From Listeria welshimeri serovar 6b str. SLCC5334 (lineage in GTDB: Bacteria > Bacillota > Bacilli > Lactobacillales > Listeriaceae): a DNA stretch of 64,000 nt. The notes under the pieces were generated by a model that made no database searches, was not told the origin of the DNA, and saw only the letters and a list, made by a program, of their open reading frames with translations. This document shows positions 17,535 to 26,629 of this stretch, in pieces. How positions within the stretch are numbered: the first letter of the stretch is position 1; the number at the start of each line of letters is the position of its first letter. The stretch is taken from contig NC_008555.1 of NCBI RefSeq assembly GCF_000060285.1, positions 2,170,001-2,234,000 on the forward strand. Direction: 5' to 3'. Position numbers and translations under genes: made by a program.

Positions 17535-17607
17535 GAGCCGTTAGCTCAGTTGGTAGAGCATCTGACTTTTAATCAGAGGGTCGCTGGTTCGAACCCAGCA
17601 CGGCTCA
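17535..17607 (+). tRNA. tRNA-Lys (TTT)
   Basis: Acceptor GAGCCGT/ACGGCTC, anticodon stem TCTGA/TCAGA, loop CTTTTAA with anticodon TTT. Last tRNA of the transcript, followed by a terminator. Confidence 0.97.
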
Positions 17608-17617
17608 TCCTTAATGA

Positions 17618-17648
17618 AACAAGAAAATATCTATTTTCTTGTTTTTTT
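17618..17648 (+). terminator. Terminator of the tRNA cluster
   Basis: AACAAGAAAATA and TATTTTCTTGTT form a 12-bp stem with a 2-base loop core, followed by T7. Confidence 0.85.
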
Positions 17649-17693
17649 GTATAAAAAACCTCCTTAATTTAAGGATAGCTTTTTTTCATACCA

Positions 17694-18128
17694 CTATGGA
17701 TAAGTATCACCTATGCTCAATTCGTTGCATGAATTAGCAGAATTTTTCAATAAAACGAAAGACTTTGAATTATCCGCTAAAAATCCCGATTCTATCAATC
17801 TTCCACATAAATGAGTAACAGAGCGAACAGATAAATTAGAGTAATTTGCGATGATTTTTCTTGTAAAACATTTGGGAATTCGAAGTACTCCCTCTTTTTC
17901 AATGCCAAAAAAATCTCCTAATTGTTCCAGTGATTCCTTTAATCTATTTTCTCCATTTCTTCGCATTAAATTACATTTTTCAATTAAAACATTCTCGTGA
18001 TTTCGATTATTGAGATATAAATAGAGCCACCCTTCTTGCATTCCAATAATCGAACAAATAAGAAGTTTTTTAGCTGAGTATTCCAATCTTGATACAACTG
18101 TTTTTATTGGATTTGAAAGTAACCATTC
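17694..18128 (-). pseudogene. Crp/Fnr-family regulator, 5'-truncated remnant
   Basis: The readable part matches the C-terminal half of Listeria Crp/Fnr (PrfA-like) regulators: the dimerisation helix (EYSAKKLLICSIIG) and the winged HTH (TRKIIANYSNLSVRSVTHLCGRLIESGFL). The cyclic-nucleotide-binding-like beta-barrel is missing. The only start for the ~130-residue frame is a TTG without a convincing ribosome site, and the frame continues upstream with plausible Crp-like sequence (GFEWLLSNPIKTVVSR) until a TAG at 18138-18140. A full-length family member would be ~220-235 residues. Likely a decayed gene cut by a recombination event next to the tRNA cluster. A short HTH-only regulator is possible but less likely. 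Confidence 0.65.
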
Positions 18129-18129
18129 A

Positions 18130-18420
18130 AAACCGTGCTATCATTATACTTTTATTATAACGAAAGAAATTTCTTCGTATTTATATAAGACAAATGACTA
18201 TAAAGAAATTATTCGTTTTGCTGATGAAGAAACTTTATGTATTGGTATGATGGGTTACTACTATCCTGCTGTTTGTGCTATTGGAAGATCAGGCAAATTG
18301 TATTTTAAACATGATTATGATGATAACGTACAAGTATTTGATTCAACATTAGAAACTATCTCCCATGAATTAAGACACCACCAAGATCTAACTTCTGTTT
18401 CAACTACACGCGAAATTTAA
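18130..18420 (+). pseudogene. C-terminal fragment of a possible SUKH-like (immunity-type) protein
   Basis: An open frame without a start codon in a usable place. It reads YHYTFIITKEISSYLYKTND, then an acidic/aromatic stretch with GYYYPAVCAIGRSGKLYF and VFDSTLETISHEL, and stops at 18420. The pattern of a GYY-P motif, a G-x-I/L-Y strand and a terminal helix is reminiscent of SUKH/SMI1-type immunity proteins; this is a weak family guess. It abuts the Crp/Fnr remnant head-on, so both seem to be leftovers of one deletion or integration event. Confidence 0.4.
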
Positions 18421-18470
18421 GAAATAATAGACCGTTCAATAAAAATTCTTTATTGTTTTGGGAAACCAAA

Positions 18471-18514
18471 AACAGGTATTCTCTATGTAAAACCCAGAGA
18501 ATACCTGTTTTTTT
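18471..18514. terminator. Bidirectional terminator after the aldolase/PTS operon
   Basis: AACAGGTATTCTC and GAGAATACCTGTT form a perfect 13-bp stem with a 13-base loop, with T-runs on both strands. Confidence 0.9.
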
Positions 18515-18531
18515 AGTTTGAATGTTTTTTA

Positions 18532-19431
18532 TTACATTACATCATGACGCCAAGCTGGAGTTTCGGCTAGTTGGTATTTTTTCACTTGATTAATGGATTG
18601 GAACAATTCCATTTTGTATTTTACAACTTCTTTTGCAGCATTTATACATTCTGGATAAATGGCATTAGCGTCCCAAAGCTCTGTTGTACTTAAAATTTCA
18701 CGACATTTCTTATAAAAAGCATATTTATAATCACTCGAAATATTTACTTTTTGAATACCTATTTCGACCGCGGCTGCAATTTCTGCATCCGGATTTGCGG
18801 ATCCACCGTGAAGAACTAGTGGAATATTTACTACTTCTTTTATTTCTTTTAAGATATCAAGGCGTAGTTTGGGCTCTTTATCTTTTGGATAGATACCGTG
18901 AGCAGTTCCAATTGCAACTGCTAGCGTATCGACTCCTGTGCGGCTAATATACTCCTCAGCTTCTTCTGGTTTTGTATAAATAATTTCGCTGACACCACCT
19001 TCAATACTATTTCCTGTTTTCCCAATAGTACCAAGTTCTCCTTCCACGGAAACGCCAAGCTTATGGCATACGTCAACCACTTCTTTTGTCACTCGAATAT
19101 TTTCTTCAAATGGCAGTAATGACCCATCAATCATTACAGAGCTAAAACCACAACGTACAGCTCGCATAACATCCCCCATATTATCACCATGATCCAAATG
19201 AAGAACAAAGGGAACCGGACTATTTTTAATTCTCGCAAGAACGTATTGGAAAAAATCATCTTTTGTAAAATCTAATTCAGTCGGATGCACAGCGATAATT
19301 GCAGGTGCATTATTTTTCTCTGCTTCTTCTACAACTACTCGTAAAAAGTTGCTATCAGCTACGTTAAAAGCACCTACAGCGAATTTGTTTTCCTTGGCTA
19401 CTTCTAATAATTGTTTCATATTTACTAACAT
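18532..19431 (-). CDS. Class II (Zn-dependent) ketose-bisphosphate aldolase
   Basis: A 299-residue class II aldolase (FbaA/GatY/KbaY family). Zn ligands and substrate motifs are visible: HLDHG (~80), EGELG (~130), GTAHG (~176), LHGGS (~205) and KVNISSD (~227). It splits a ketose-1,6-bisphosphate into glyceraldehyde-3-phosphate (or an analogue) and dihydroxyacetone phosphate. It is the last gene of an operon with a fructose-type PTS and a second aldolase, so the substrate is probably the phosphorylated product of that PTS rather than glycolytic fructose-1,6-bisphosphate. GGAG lies ten bases before the ATG; an alternative inner ATG is MKQLLEV. Confidence 0.88.
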   Translation of the reverse strand: MLVNMKQLLEVAKENKFAVGAFNVADSNFLRVVVEEAEKNNAPAIIAVHPTELDFTKDDFFQYVLARIKNSPVPFVLHLDHGDNMGDVMRAVRCGFSSVMIDGSLLPFEENIRVTKEVVDVCHKLGVSVEGELGTIGKTGNSIEGGVSEIIYTKPEEAEEYISRTGVDTLAVAIGTAHGIYPKDKEPKLRLDILKEIKEVVNIPLVLHGGSANPDAEIAAAVEIGIQKVNISSDYKYAFYKKCREILSTTELWDANAIYPECINAAKEVVKYKMELFQSINQVKKYQLAETPAWRHDVM

Positions 19432-19447
19432 ATTTTCATTTCTCCTT

Positions 19448-20302
19448 TTAAAGTGATTTTCCGGTTGAACCGGATAATTGAATATAATACATAACAGCTT
19501 CTTTGCCAGCCTTTATCGTTTCATGAATTAAGTCAACATAACTAATAGCTGGGTTTTCTTCTAGATTAGCTTTGATTTTATTTGCTTGGGCTTTCATGAA
19601 GTCCGAGCCAACATTGATTTTGTTAATACCAAGACGAACAGACTCCCGAATATTTTCAGCACCGCAACCAGAACCTCCATGTAAAACGAGCGGCATATTT
19701 GTTGCTGTTTTGATTTTCCGAACAATATCAAATTGAAAAGCCGGGGTAAAACCTTCTGGATAATCGCCATGGGAAGAACCATATGAGATGGCTAGCGCAT
19801 CAATACCTGTTCGTTTAGCAAAATCGATTGCTACCAATGGATCAGTATACATATCCTGATTAGTATAGTTATCTCCAGTCACTGCGCCAATATTACCAAC
19901 TTCTGCCTCTACACTCGCATTATAAACTTCCGCAAATTCCACCATCTTTTTTGTTATTGCCACATTTTCTTCATAAGGATAACTGGATGCATCCATCATT
20001 ACACTTGAAAAACCATCTGCTAAACATTGCTTCACTATCGCTACGTCTTGACCGTGATCCAAATTAATTGCTACTTCTACACTCGCTTCTTCTGCCATTT
20101 TAATAATTGGTTTCGTTAAAAAGCGACTTCCTAAATGGCTTGTTAAATGATCCTGAAGTAGATCAATGATAATCGGTGCACGGAGCTCTATGGCTGCATC
20201 AATAACTGCTCTTGCTGTTTCCAAATTAAAACAATTGATGGCCATTACTGCATAATTTTCCTTATTTGCACGCTTTAAAATACCTTTCATGGAAACATAC
20301 AT
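19448..20302 (-). CDS. Class II ketose-bisphosphate aldolase, second copy
   Basis: A 284-residue class II aldolase of the same family. It has NLDHGQD (~80), VEAEVGNIG (~130), YGSSHGDYP (~178), LHGGSGCG (~210) and KINVGSDF. It is clearly diverged from the downstream copy: the zinc-binding GTAHG motif is GSSHG here, as in some tagatose-type enzymes. It lies 16 bases from its neighbours with a GGAGATAAAG ribosome site. The two enzymes may act on different epimers, or form a heteromer; neither is shown. Confidence 0.85.
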   Translation of the reverse strand: MYVSMKGILKRANKENYAVMAINCFNLETARAVIDAAIELRAPIIIDLLQDHLTSHLGSRFLTKPIIKMAEEASVEVAINLDHGQDVAIVKQCLADGFSSVMMDASSYPYEENVAITKKMVEFAEVYNASVEAEVGNIGAVTGDNYTNQDMYTDPLVAIDFAKRTGIDALAISYGSSHGDYPEGFTPAFQFDIVRKIKTATNMPLVLHGGSGCGAENIRESVRLGINKINVGSDFMKAQANKIKANLEENPAISYVDLIHETIKAGKEAVMYYIQLSGSTGKSL

Positions 20303-20319
20303 TTCTTTATCTCCTCGCC

Positions 20320-21417
20320 TTATGAAATTTTAATTCCAGACAAATCGATTTCTTCTTCCTCTTCTAAACCTTGGTCTGCAATTAGCTCTTCTTCCTTCGT
20401 AGGTTCTCGTTTTAAAATAAGTAGCATGGCTGCTGTGACACAAGTCCCAATGAGTAGCGCCAAGCAGAAAAGAAGTGGTTCGTTCATCGCAGGGACAATA
20501 AACATACCGCCTGAAGGGACTGGTGAGCCAATTCCCCAGGTCATACTAAGTCCTCCGCCAACTGCAGCTCCAAGTGTACAAGAAATAATAACACGAATAG
20601 GGTCAACTGCCGCGATTGGAATAACACCCTCAGTAATCATACAAATCCCCATTGGAAAAGCGATTTTGATATTATCTTCTTCAGATTTTGTATATTTTTT
20701 CTTTTTAATTAATTTTGAGACTACCCAAGAGAGTGTGACTCCAAAAGGCGGCACCATAGAAGCTAGAATTTTCACTGCTTCCGGTTCTTTGACACCTTCT
20801 AGAAGCAAGCCATCTGCAAACAATGAGGCTACTTTATTTACAGGGCCACCAAAGTCAAATGCAGCCATTGCCCCAAGCACCGCTCCAAAAACAAAACGCA
20901 TACTCCCTTGCATTCCTTGTAAGAAACTTGTCATCGCTTCTGTTGCCCAAACAATCGGTACACCTACAACAAAATACATCAGAAGTCCGACGACCAAACT
21001 GCTAATAAGTGGGACAATCATCATTGGCATTAAACCTTGTGCCCATTTTGGTACCTTTAAATATCTCACAAGGATAAGTACGAAATACCCTACCAAATAT
21101 CCCCCAAGCATTCCGCCTAAAAATCCAGCACCAATAGAATTAGCAATGAGTCCCATTAGTAATCCTGGCGCTATCCCCGGCCTATCTGCTATCGAATAAG
21201 CAATCGCTCCAGCAATCACCGGGGCCAGCAGTCCCATACCAAGAACACCTAGAGAAACAAGGGCATCTGGAACTGAATATGGTGCTTTATAATTTTCAAT
21301 AACCTGCCCATTTGTTAAATTTCCAATGGCAATAAGTAACCCCGAGGCAACAACTAACGGTAACATATACGAAATCGCTGTAAGTGCATGTTTCTTTATT
21401 TGCAGTTTTTTCATCAT
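20320..21417 (-). CDS. PTS fructose-family permease subunit IIC
   Basis: A 365-residue membrane subunit with about nine hydrophobic segments. It has fructose-family IIC signatures FDFGGPVNKVA (~185) and SPVPSGGMFIVP (~315). It transports the sugar while IIB phosphorylates it. The C-terminal tail is highly acidic (EEEEEIDLSG). IIC, IIB and IIA are encoded as three separate proteins in the order IIA-IIB-IIC. Confidence 0.9.
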   Translation of the reverse strand: MMKKLQIKKHALTAISYMLPLVVASGLLIAIGNLTNGQVIENYKAPYSVPDALVSLGVLGMGLLAPVIAGAIAYSIADRPGIAPGLLMGLIANSIGAGFLGGMLGGYLVGYFVLILVRYLKVPKWAQGLMPMMIVPLISSLVVGLLMYFVVGVPIVWATEAMTSFLQGMQGSMRFVFGAVLGAMAAFDFGGPVNKVASLFADGLLLEGVKEPEAVKILASMVPPFGVTLSWVVSKLIKKKKYTKSEEDNIKIAFPMGICMITEGVIPIAAVDPIRVIISCTLGAAVGGGLSMTWGIGSPVPSGGMFIVPAMNEPLLFCLALLIGTCVTAAMLLILKREPTKEEELIADQGLEEEEEIDLSGIKIS

Positions 21418-21430
21418 ACTGGTCCACTCC

Positions 21431-21742
21431 CTAGTTATTTATTTCGTTATCTATTTTATTAATAATTTGCTTTGGCGCTTTAATTGCTATATCAGTTGGG
21501 ATTTCCACAATGCGTTTCCCTTTAAAACGATCTTTCCCACTTACTTTAATATCAGCTGCAATGATGACAACATCCGCATTTTTCACTTGTTCATTTGACA
21601 GTTCATCTTCAATACCAATGGTTCCTTGTGTCTCAATGTGAATTGTGTGGCCAAGCGCAATACCAGCTTTTGTCAGTTTTTCTTTGGCAATGTATGTATG
21701 CGCAATTCCTGACGTACATGCAGCAATTCCAATAATATTCAT
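21431..21742 (-). CDS. PTS fructose-family subunit IIB
   Basis: A 103-residue single IIB domain. The phosphoryl-accepting cysteine is Cys9 in IAACTSGIAHTYIAK, a variant of the usual CPTGIAHT motif. It takes phosphate from IIA and gives it to the incoming sugar. GGAGG precedes the ATG. Confidence 0.92.
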   Translation of the reverse strand: MNIIGIAACTSGIAHTYIAKEKLTKAGIALGHTIHIETQGTIGIEDELSNEQVKNADVVIIAADIKVSGKDRFKGKRIVEIPTDIAIKAPKQIINKIDNEINN

Positions 21743-21754
21743 TCTCCGCTCCTC

Positions 21755-22228
21755 CTACTCTTGATTTTTAGCTAATAATTTAATAAAATCTTCTTTCGTT
21801 TGTACCGTTTGAAATTCTTCAATCACCTCTTCATCTGCGAGTAAAATGGCTACTTTTTGAAGTAATTTTATATGTGTTGTTGTAGCATCCGAATTCTTGA
21901 CGGCGAAAAGAATAATAATATTAACTGGTTTATCATCAAGCGACTCCCATTCTACTGGAGTTTTGGTTCTCCCGACCGCAATAGATGTGTTTGTAACACT
22001 GGCTGATTTCCCGTGTGGAATAGCTACGCCTTCTCCAAGGCCCGTTTTCCCTTCTTCTTCGCGATATAATACATCTGCTATAAAAGCCTCTTTATCTCTT
22101 ACTGCTCCATTTCCAACAAGTAAATCTGTTAATGCTTCTATTACTTCTAATTTGGTTGTTGCTTGCAATTCTAAATTCACAAGTTCTGGGCTTATTACTT
22201 TGCTAATGTCTAACTGCTGGATATCCAT
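21755..22228 (-). CDS. PTS fructose/mannitol-type subunit IIA
   Basis: A 157-residue IIA domain (PTS_EIIA_2). The active histidine is His72 in GVAIPHGKSASV. It takes phosphate from HPr. It lies 11 bases after the regulator gene, so the whole locus probably forms one transcript beginning at the regulator. Confidence 0.93.
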   Translation of the reverse strand: MDIQQLDISKVISPELVNLELQATTKLEVIEALTDLLVGNGAVRDKEAFIADVLYREEEGKTGLGEGVAIPHGKSASVTNTSIAVGRTKTPVEWESLDDKPVNIIILFAVKNSDATTTHIKLLQKVAILLADEEVIEEFQTVQTKEDFIKLLAKNQE

Positions 22229-22239
22229 GGATTCGCCTC

Positions 22240-23697
22240 CTATAAAGTTTCGATTAATTTTTTCACCATCATTTTATCTTTCTCTGTAAACATCGCACTT
22301 ACAAGAAGCGATGGAATTTCTTTTTCATGTTCTGCATGGACTGTTGTTAGAATAAAATCAATATTCTGATAGTCTTGTAAAGTGTTATTGAATCTAGTAG
22401 AGGATAAAACGTCTACTATTTCGACATCTGGAAAAGCTTTTTGAACCTTGACTTTTAAAAGTTCGGATGTTCCGATGCCACTTGAACACATAATGATAAT
22501 TCTTTTTACAAGTGGTGATTGTTCGATATGTTTAGCAAAATAGATTGTGATATAACCAACTTCATCATCTGATATCGTATTCAACTGAAAAGTCTCGGCA
22601 ACATCTCGCGCAGTCTCTTTGATGATTTGAAAAAGTTTGCCGTATTCTAATTTGATATCACTTAACAAATTATTTTTTATATTAATTTGATGATTCATTC
22701 GATTAACCATCGGCTTCATATGACTAAGTAATTCGATTTTTAATTGTTTTTTATTAATAGGCATTTCGATTTTTGCTGCAACTTGATCAATATAAAAATC
22801 AGTCATTTCCTCCACAATGGGTAAAATTTTGCTAGGTACGAGTTCAATATCATGATTAAAGCGAGAAGAAATCAAATATTGTAGAAAATTGAATGTTTCA
22901 CGCTTTGGTAAATCCATTTTCAAATAATGTTCAATTGCTTCCATCGCCTCTATAGCAATATTATGAAGCTTTTCATTGGTAACTGGATAGGATTCATCTA
23001 TCTCGTCAAAGTCTTCCACTTCGCCTTGTCGAAAACGATTGATTAATATATATAGATGTGAAAAGATGTTAATGTCATAGGGATAAGGAATACTAATCAT
23101 CAGTTTACGTTCAATAATTTCCATTTGCCTAACGATAAATTGAACATCTGCTTTGTTGAGATCACTATACTCTGTTTTCAAATCATCATAACTAGATAAG
23201 TCTATATTATTAATTACTTCATTAATCGCGATTCGTATATTCTCTTCTGTGCCAACAACACGTATTTCTTTTTGCCGTTTTTCAAGGATTAATTGGTATT
23301 TATCGATAGATTGACTTAAAAGGGCAAAATCATTTTTTATCGAATTATAACCCACATAATAACCTTCATATAAATTGGCTATGTTTAAGTACTTTGGAGA
23401 TTTAAATAAGACTTGTAATAAAATTTTTTCTCGTCGTTCAGAAGGTGTGTAACCAAAAATATCTCCAGTTGTTTCTAACTTTGCTTGGATATAAGCTTTA
23501 TAATTAAGTTTAAAACCACGCCCCTTTTCAGAAATAATTATCTCCTTTTTGCCAGTTGCACGATTGATATTTTTAATTTTCCGGTAAATGGTTTTAGAGG
23601 AAACTTCTAGCATTTCAGCAAGTTGATTTGCTGTTAAAAAATCATTTTTCGTTAACAACAAGTTGATTAATCCACGCTCTGTTTTCGTTAGAAGCAT
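22240..23697 (-). CDS. PRD-containing transcription regulator (BglG/MtlR type) of the PTS operon
   Basis: A 485-residue regulator: N-terminal HTH (TANQLAEMLEVSSKTIYRKI, ~22-42), two PTS-regulation domains (~170-380) with conserved histidines for HPr/EII phosphorylation, and a C-terminal EIIB-like domain with a cysteine loop (IIIMCSSGIGTSELLKVKV, ~400). No separate IIA-like domain is visible. It should activate the operon when the PTS substrate is present. The start is the ATG after GGGAGGTGATGAA; the open frame begins seven codons earlier. First gene of its own operon. Confidence 0.88.
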   Translation of the reverse strand: MLLTKTERGLINLLLTKNDFLTANQLAEMLEVSSKTIYRKIKNINRATGKKEIIISEKGRGFKLNYKAYIQAKLETTGDIFGYTPSERREKILLQVLFKSPKYLNIANLYEGYYVGYNSIKNDFALLSQSIDKYQLILEKRQKEIRVVGTEENIRIAINEVINNIDLSSYDDLKTEYSDLNKADVQFIVRQMEIIERKLMISIPYPYDINIFSHLYILINRFRQGEVEDFDEIDESYPVTNEKLHNIAIEAMEAIEHYLKMDLPKRETFNFLQYLISSRFNHDIELVPSKILPIVEEMTDFYIDQVAAKIEMPINKKQLKIELLSHMKPMVNRMNHQINIKNNLLSDIKLEYGKLFQIIKETARDVAETFQLNTISDDEVGYITIYFAKHIEQSPLVKRIIIMCSSGIGTSELLKVKVQKAFPDVEIVDVLSSTRFNNTLQDYQNIDFILTTVHAEHEKEIPSLLVSAMFTEKDKMMVKKLIETL

Positions 23698-23720
23698 TTC
23701 ATCACCTCCCTCTACCACCT

Positions 23721-23750
23721 ATTATACACAAATAAAAGAAAACGGTTACA
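23721..23750 (-). promoter_or_regulatory. Promoter of the PTS operon with cre site
   Basis: TATAAT at 23726-23721 on the minus strand. Just upstream TGTAACCGTTTTCT (23750-23737) matches the cre consensus at 13 of 14 positions and lies where the -35 should be, which is weak. This predicts CcpA control; the poor -35 fits a need for the PRD activator. Confidence 0.65.
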
Positions 23751-23829
23751 CCAAGTTATGTCCACTTCACTAGACAATTTTTTAGCATAGTTTGTGAAAA
23801 AATATTTGCTCAGGCTATTTACTTCCAAC

Positions 23830-23858
23830 AAGACAATCCTCATGGAAAACCGTATAAT
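23830..23858 (+). promoter_or_regulatory. Promoter of the ABC transporter operon
   Basis: AAGACA, a 17-base spacer and TATAAT (23853-23858). The predicted start near 23865 falls on the first ATG of the frame, which supports the GTG at 23892 as the true start. Confidence 0.55.
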
Positions 23859-23891
23859 AAAAGCATGGATAAATTAGAAAGGGGTGCTCTT

Positions 23892-24794
23892 GTGACGCTT
23901 GAACTGCATAATGTTACGAAGAAATTTGGAAGTAAAATCGCTGTAAATGATTTATCGTTTCGCGTAGAACCAGGTAAAATACTCGGTTTAATTGGTCAAA
24001 ATGGGGCTGGTAAAACCACTACTTTCCGGCTTATTTTGCATTTTTTAGAAGCTACTTCTGGAAAAATCACTTGGGAAGGGAAAGAAGTAAGCAAAATCAA
24101 TCCGAATATTGTTGGATATTTACCAGAGGAACGGGGATTATACCCAAATGTCACTATTGAAGAACAATTGATATTTTTTGCCGAATTAAAAGGATATCCA
24201 AAACAAAAAATGAAAGCTGAAATAGACAATTGGCTTGAAAAAGCAGAAATTGTCGGTAAAAAAACAGATTTAATTAAAACTTTATCAAAAGGAAATCAAC
24301 AAAAAATCCAACTATTAAGCACCATTATTCATCAACCAAAACTTGTCATTTTAGACGAACCTTTTAGTGGCTTGGATCCAGTTAATGCAGAAATATTAAA
24401 AAAGTTTGTATTCGATTTGCGAAAATCCGGAGCTGCTATCATTTTCTCAAGTCATCGTATGGAAAATGTGGAAGAACTTTGTGATTCTCTTTTGATGCTA
24501 AAAAAAGGTAGTACTGTCCTCCAAGGGACAACCGAGTCCGTGAAGTCCGTTTTTGGTCGTAAACGGTTGTTGATTGAATCCAACCATTCCGTGGAAGAAC
24601 TTGCTGCTTTACCTGGAGTACTAAATGTCAAAACCCAGCGCGACGGCGTCCATCAACTAGAAATAGAAAACGAATCTGACGCCGAGAAAATTTTTGAATA
24701 TGTAACAAAAGATGGCTTTATTCAAACCTTTAGCCTTCAACCGCCTACTCTCGAAGAAATTTTCAAATGGAAAGCTGGTGAATTTCATGAGTAA
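23892..24794 (+). CDS. ABC transporter ATP-binding protein (NatA-like)
   Basis: A 300-residue ATPase: Walker A GQNGAGKTTTFR (~38), Q-loop region LPEERGLYP, signature LSKGNQQKIQLL (~135), Walker B LVILDEPFSGLDP (~155) and the switch His in SSHRMENVEE. A C-terminal domain of ~75 residues is typical of NatA/DrrA-type exporters. The start is GTG with AAAGGGG seven bases upstream. The stop overlaps the permease start by eight bases. Probably exports Na+, a lipid or a drug; the substrate is unknown. Confidence 0.9.
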   Translation: MTLELHNVTKKFGSKIAVNDLSFRVEPGKILGLIGQNGAGKTTTFRLILHFLEATSGKITWEGKEVSKINPNIVGYLPEERGLYPNVTIEEQLIFFAELKGYPKQKMKAEIDNWLEKAEIVGKKTDLIKTLSKGNQQKIQLLSTIIHQPKLVILDEPFSGLDPVNAEILKKFVFDLRKSGAAIIFSSHRMENVEELCDSLLMLKKGSTVLQGTTESVKSVFGRKRLLIESNHSVEELAALPGVLNVKTQRDGVHQLEIENESDAEKIFEYVTKDGFIQTFSLQPPTLEEIFKWKAGEFHE

Positions 24795-26022
24795 ATTTTG
24801 GGTCATAACAAAGCAGGTTTACAAAAGACGTGTGAAAACTAAATCCTTTTTAATTTCTCTATTGTTTCCTGTATTAATTGCTGCCCTAATTGCTGGTATT
24901 CCGAAAATGGTCGATTATTTTGATTCTTCCAGTGATATTACAAAAATTGCGATATTATCTGATAATCCAGTTTTCGTAAAAGCACTTACCGCTGACAAAA
25001 AGCATTTCCAAGTAGACACAAATATCAAAGATAAAAAAGCTGCCCAATCAGCGTTAGAGAAAGCAAAAATAGATGGATTTGTTACAATCACTGAAAAAAA
25101 CGATACTGTTAGCGCGATTTATACAACCCAAGAAACAGCAGGGCAAAACGTGATGACTCGCTTGACAGAAGATTTAACTGCAACAAAAATTGCGGAAAAG
25201 TCAGCTGATTATAAAATTACAAATGCAGAATTACAATCCATCACTTCTCCAGTTTCCGTAACGAACGATTTAGAGTCCAACAATCAATTAACTAACCATG
25301 AAAAAGATGTCATGAGCGCAGCAGTGGTTATTTTAACACTCGTTATTTTTATTTTTGTCATGAGTTATGCAAACATCGTTGCTTCTGAAATCGCTACTGA
25401 AAAAGGGACGCGAATAATGGAAGTTATATTATCTAGTGTCTCAGCAACGACCCACTTATTTGCCAAACTTACAGCAATTATTTTTATGCTTTTGACTCAA
25501 ATTGGCTTCTATATATTGTGTGGTGCGGTGGTTTTAGTTGCCGGCCGAAATACAGAAATGGTTCAAAATATTTTAGATCAAATCGCTGTCTTCAAAGCAT
25601 ATTACTTAGTACTTAATTTATTATTTGTTATTTTAGGTTTATTATTGTACATTTTACTTGCAGCCATGATAGGCTCGATGGTACCGAATGTAGAAACAGT
25701 TGCTCAATTTATTTATCCGATGACAATTCTTGCTATTATAGGCTATTGGGGTTCAATTGCAGCGGCAAATGCACCAGATAATTTACTTGTCATTATCGGA
25801 TCGTATATTCCAACATTTTCACCGATGATGATGCTAGCACGAATGGATTTATTATCAGTTTCAACAATTGGAATCTTTAGTTCCCTCGCGATTTTACTAC
25901 TCAGCGTTATTGGTGCTTTTTTCCTAACCGTCCGTCTTTACCAAGGAAATGTACTCCTATACAGTAATGAAGGCTTATGGAAAACATGGAAAACTTCACT
26001 ATCTTATGCAAAAAGAAAATAG
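24787..26022 (+). CDS. ABC-2 type transporter permease (NatB-like)
   Basis: A 411-residue permease with one N-terminal helix (~20-38), a ~150-residue extracytoplasmic loop and five or six C-terminal helices including the ATEKGTRIMEVILSSVSATT motif typical of NatB (ABC2_membrane_3). The start is inside the end of the ATPase gene, so translation is coupled. The open frame extends 25 codons further upstream, but that part duplicates ATPase coding sequence in another frame. Confidence 0.88.
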   Translation: MSKFWVITKQVYKRRVKTKSFLISLLFPVLIAALIAGIPKMVDYFDSSSDITKIAILSDNPVFVKALTADKKHFQVDTNIKDKKAAQSALEKAKIDGFVTITEKNDTVSAIYTTQETAGQNVMTRLTEDLTATKIAEKSADYKITNAELQSITSPVSVTNDLESNNQLTNHEKDVMSAAVVILTLVIFIFVMSYANIVASEIATEKGTRIMEVILSSVSATTHLFAKLTAIIFMLLTQIGFYILCGAVVLVAGRNTEMVQNILDQIAVFKAYYLVLNLLFVILGLLLYILLAAMIGSMVPNVETVAQFIYPMTILAIIGYWGSIAAANAPDNLLVIIGSYIPTFSPMMMLARMDLLSVSTIGIFSSLAILLLSVIGAFFLTVRLYQGNVLLYSNEGLWKTWKTSLSYAKRK

Positions 26023-26038
26023 AGAAAGTTGGTATAAT

Positions 26039-26512
26039 ATGCAAATTAGATTATCTAAACGAGAAGATGCAGCTTCCATGATAGAATTAGAACATTTAGT
26101 ATGGACACCTGGAACAACTCCAGGAGAAATCCATTTTAATAATGAAGCTGAATTTTTACTTAAAAATCCACCCGGTTCTAAAATAGTCGTAGTAGAAGCG
26201 GATAAAGTAATTGGTATTCTTGGATATAAATCTCCCATTCCACTCCCGTCTAATAAACATGTGGTCGAAATAGATATTGCGGTCCATTCAAACTTTCAGC
26301 GCGCTGGTATTGGACAGATCTTAATGGACAAAATGAAAGAAATAGCACAAGAAAAAGGCTTTATTAAAATTTCATTACGTGTGTTATCCATTAATAAAAA
26401 AGCCATCCGTTTTTATGAAAAAAATGGTTTTAAACAAGAAGGTTTACTAAAAAAAGAGTTTATCATGCAAGGTGAATTTGTCGATGATATCTTGATGGCT
26501 TATTTTCTCTAA
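26039..26512 (+). CDS. GNAT-family N-acetyltransferase
   Basis: A 157-residue GNAT fold. Acetyl-CoA binding motif A is visible as QRAGIGQILMDKM (~85-97), followed by LRVLSINKKAIRFYEKNGFKQEG, the usual motif B. The substrate is unknown. The start is uncertain: MQIRLSKRE at 26039 is family-like but has a weak ribosome site; an in-frame ATG at 26008 is the alternative. It lies 16 bases after the permease gene. Confidence 0.8.
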   Translation: MQIRLSKREDAASMIELEHLVWTPGTTPGEIHFNNEAEFLLKNPPGSKIVVVEADKVIGILGYKSPIPLPSNKHVVEIDIAVHSNFQRAGIGQILMDKMKEIAQEKGFIKISLRVLSINKKAIRFYEKNGFKQEGLLKKEFIMQGEFVDDILMAYFL

Positions 26513-26569
26513 CAAAAGTCCTGTTTCCATAAAAAAACCATGACTATATAATCATTTTCGCGATAAAGC

Positions 26570-26594
26570 GTTTACATTTTTCTATAACGGCTAT
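26570..26594 (+). promoter_or_regulatory. Sigma-B promoter of the Rli47-like RNA
   Basis: GTTT, a 15-base spacer and GGCTAT, one base from the sigma-B -10 consensus GGGWWW. The start point would be near 26601. Confidence 0.75.
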
Positions 26595-26629
26595 ATATGT
26601 AATACAACAAACAATAAAAGGTGATGCGA

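Noticed and set aside
26557-26583. A cre-like site (ATAAAGCGTTTACA) over the sigma-B promoter of the RNA
   Set aside because: Two mismatches at conserved cre positions; the GTTT is better explained as the sigma-B -35 element.
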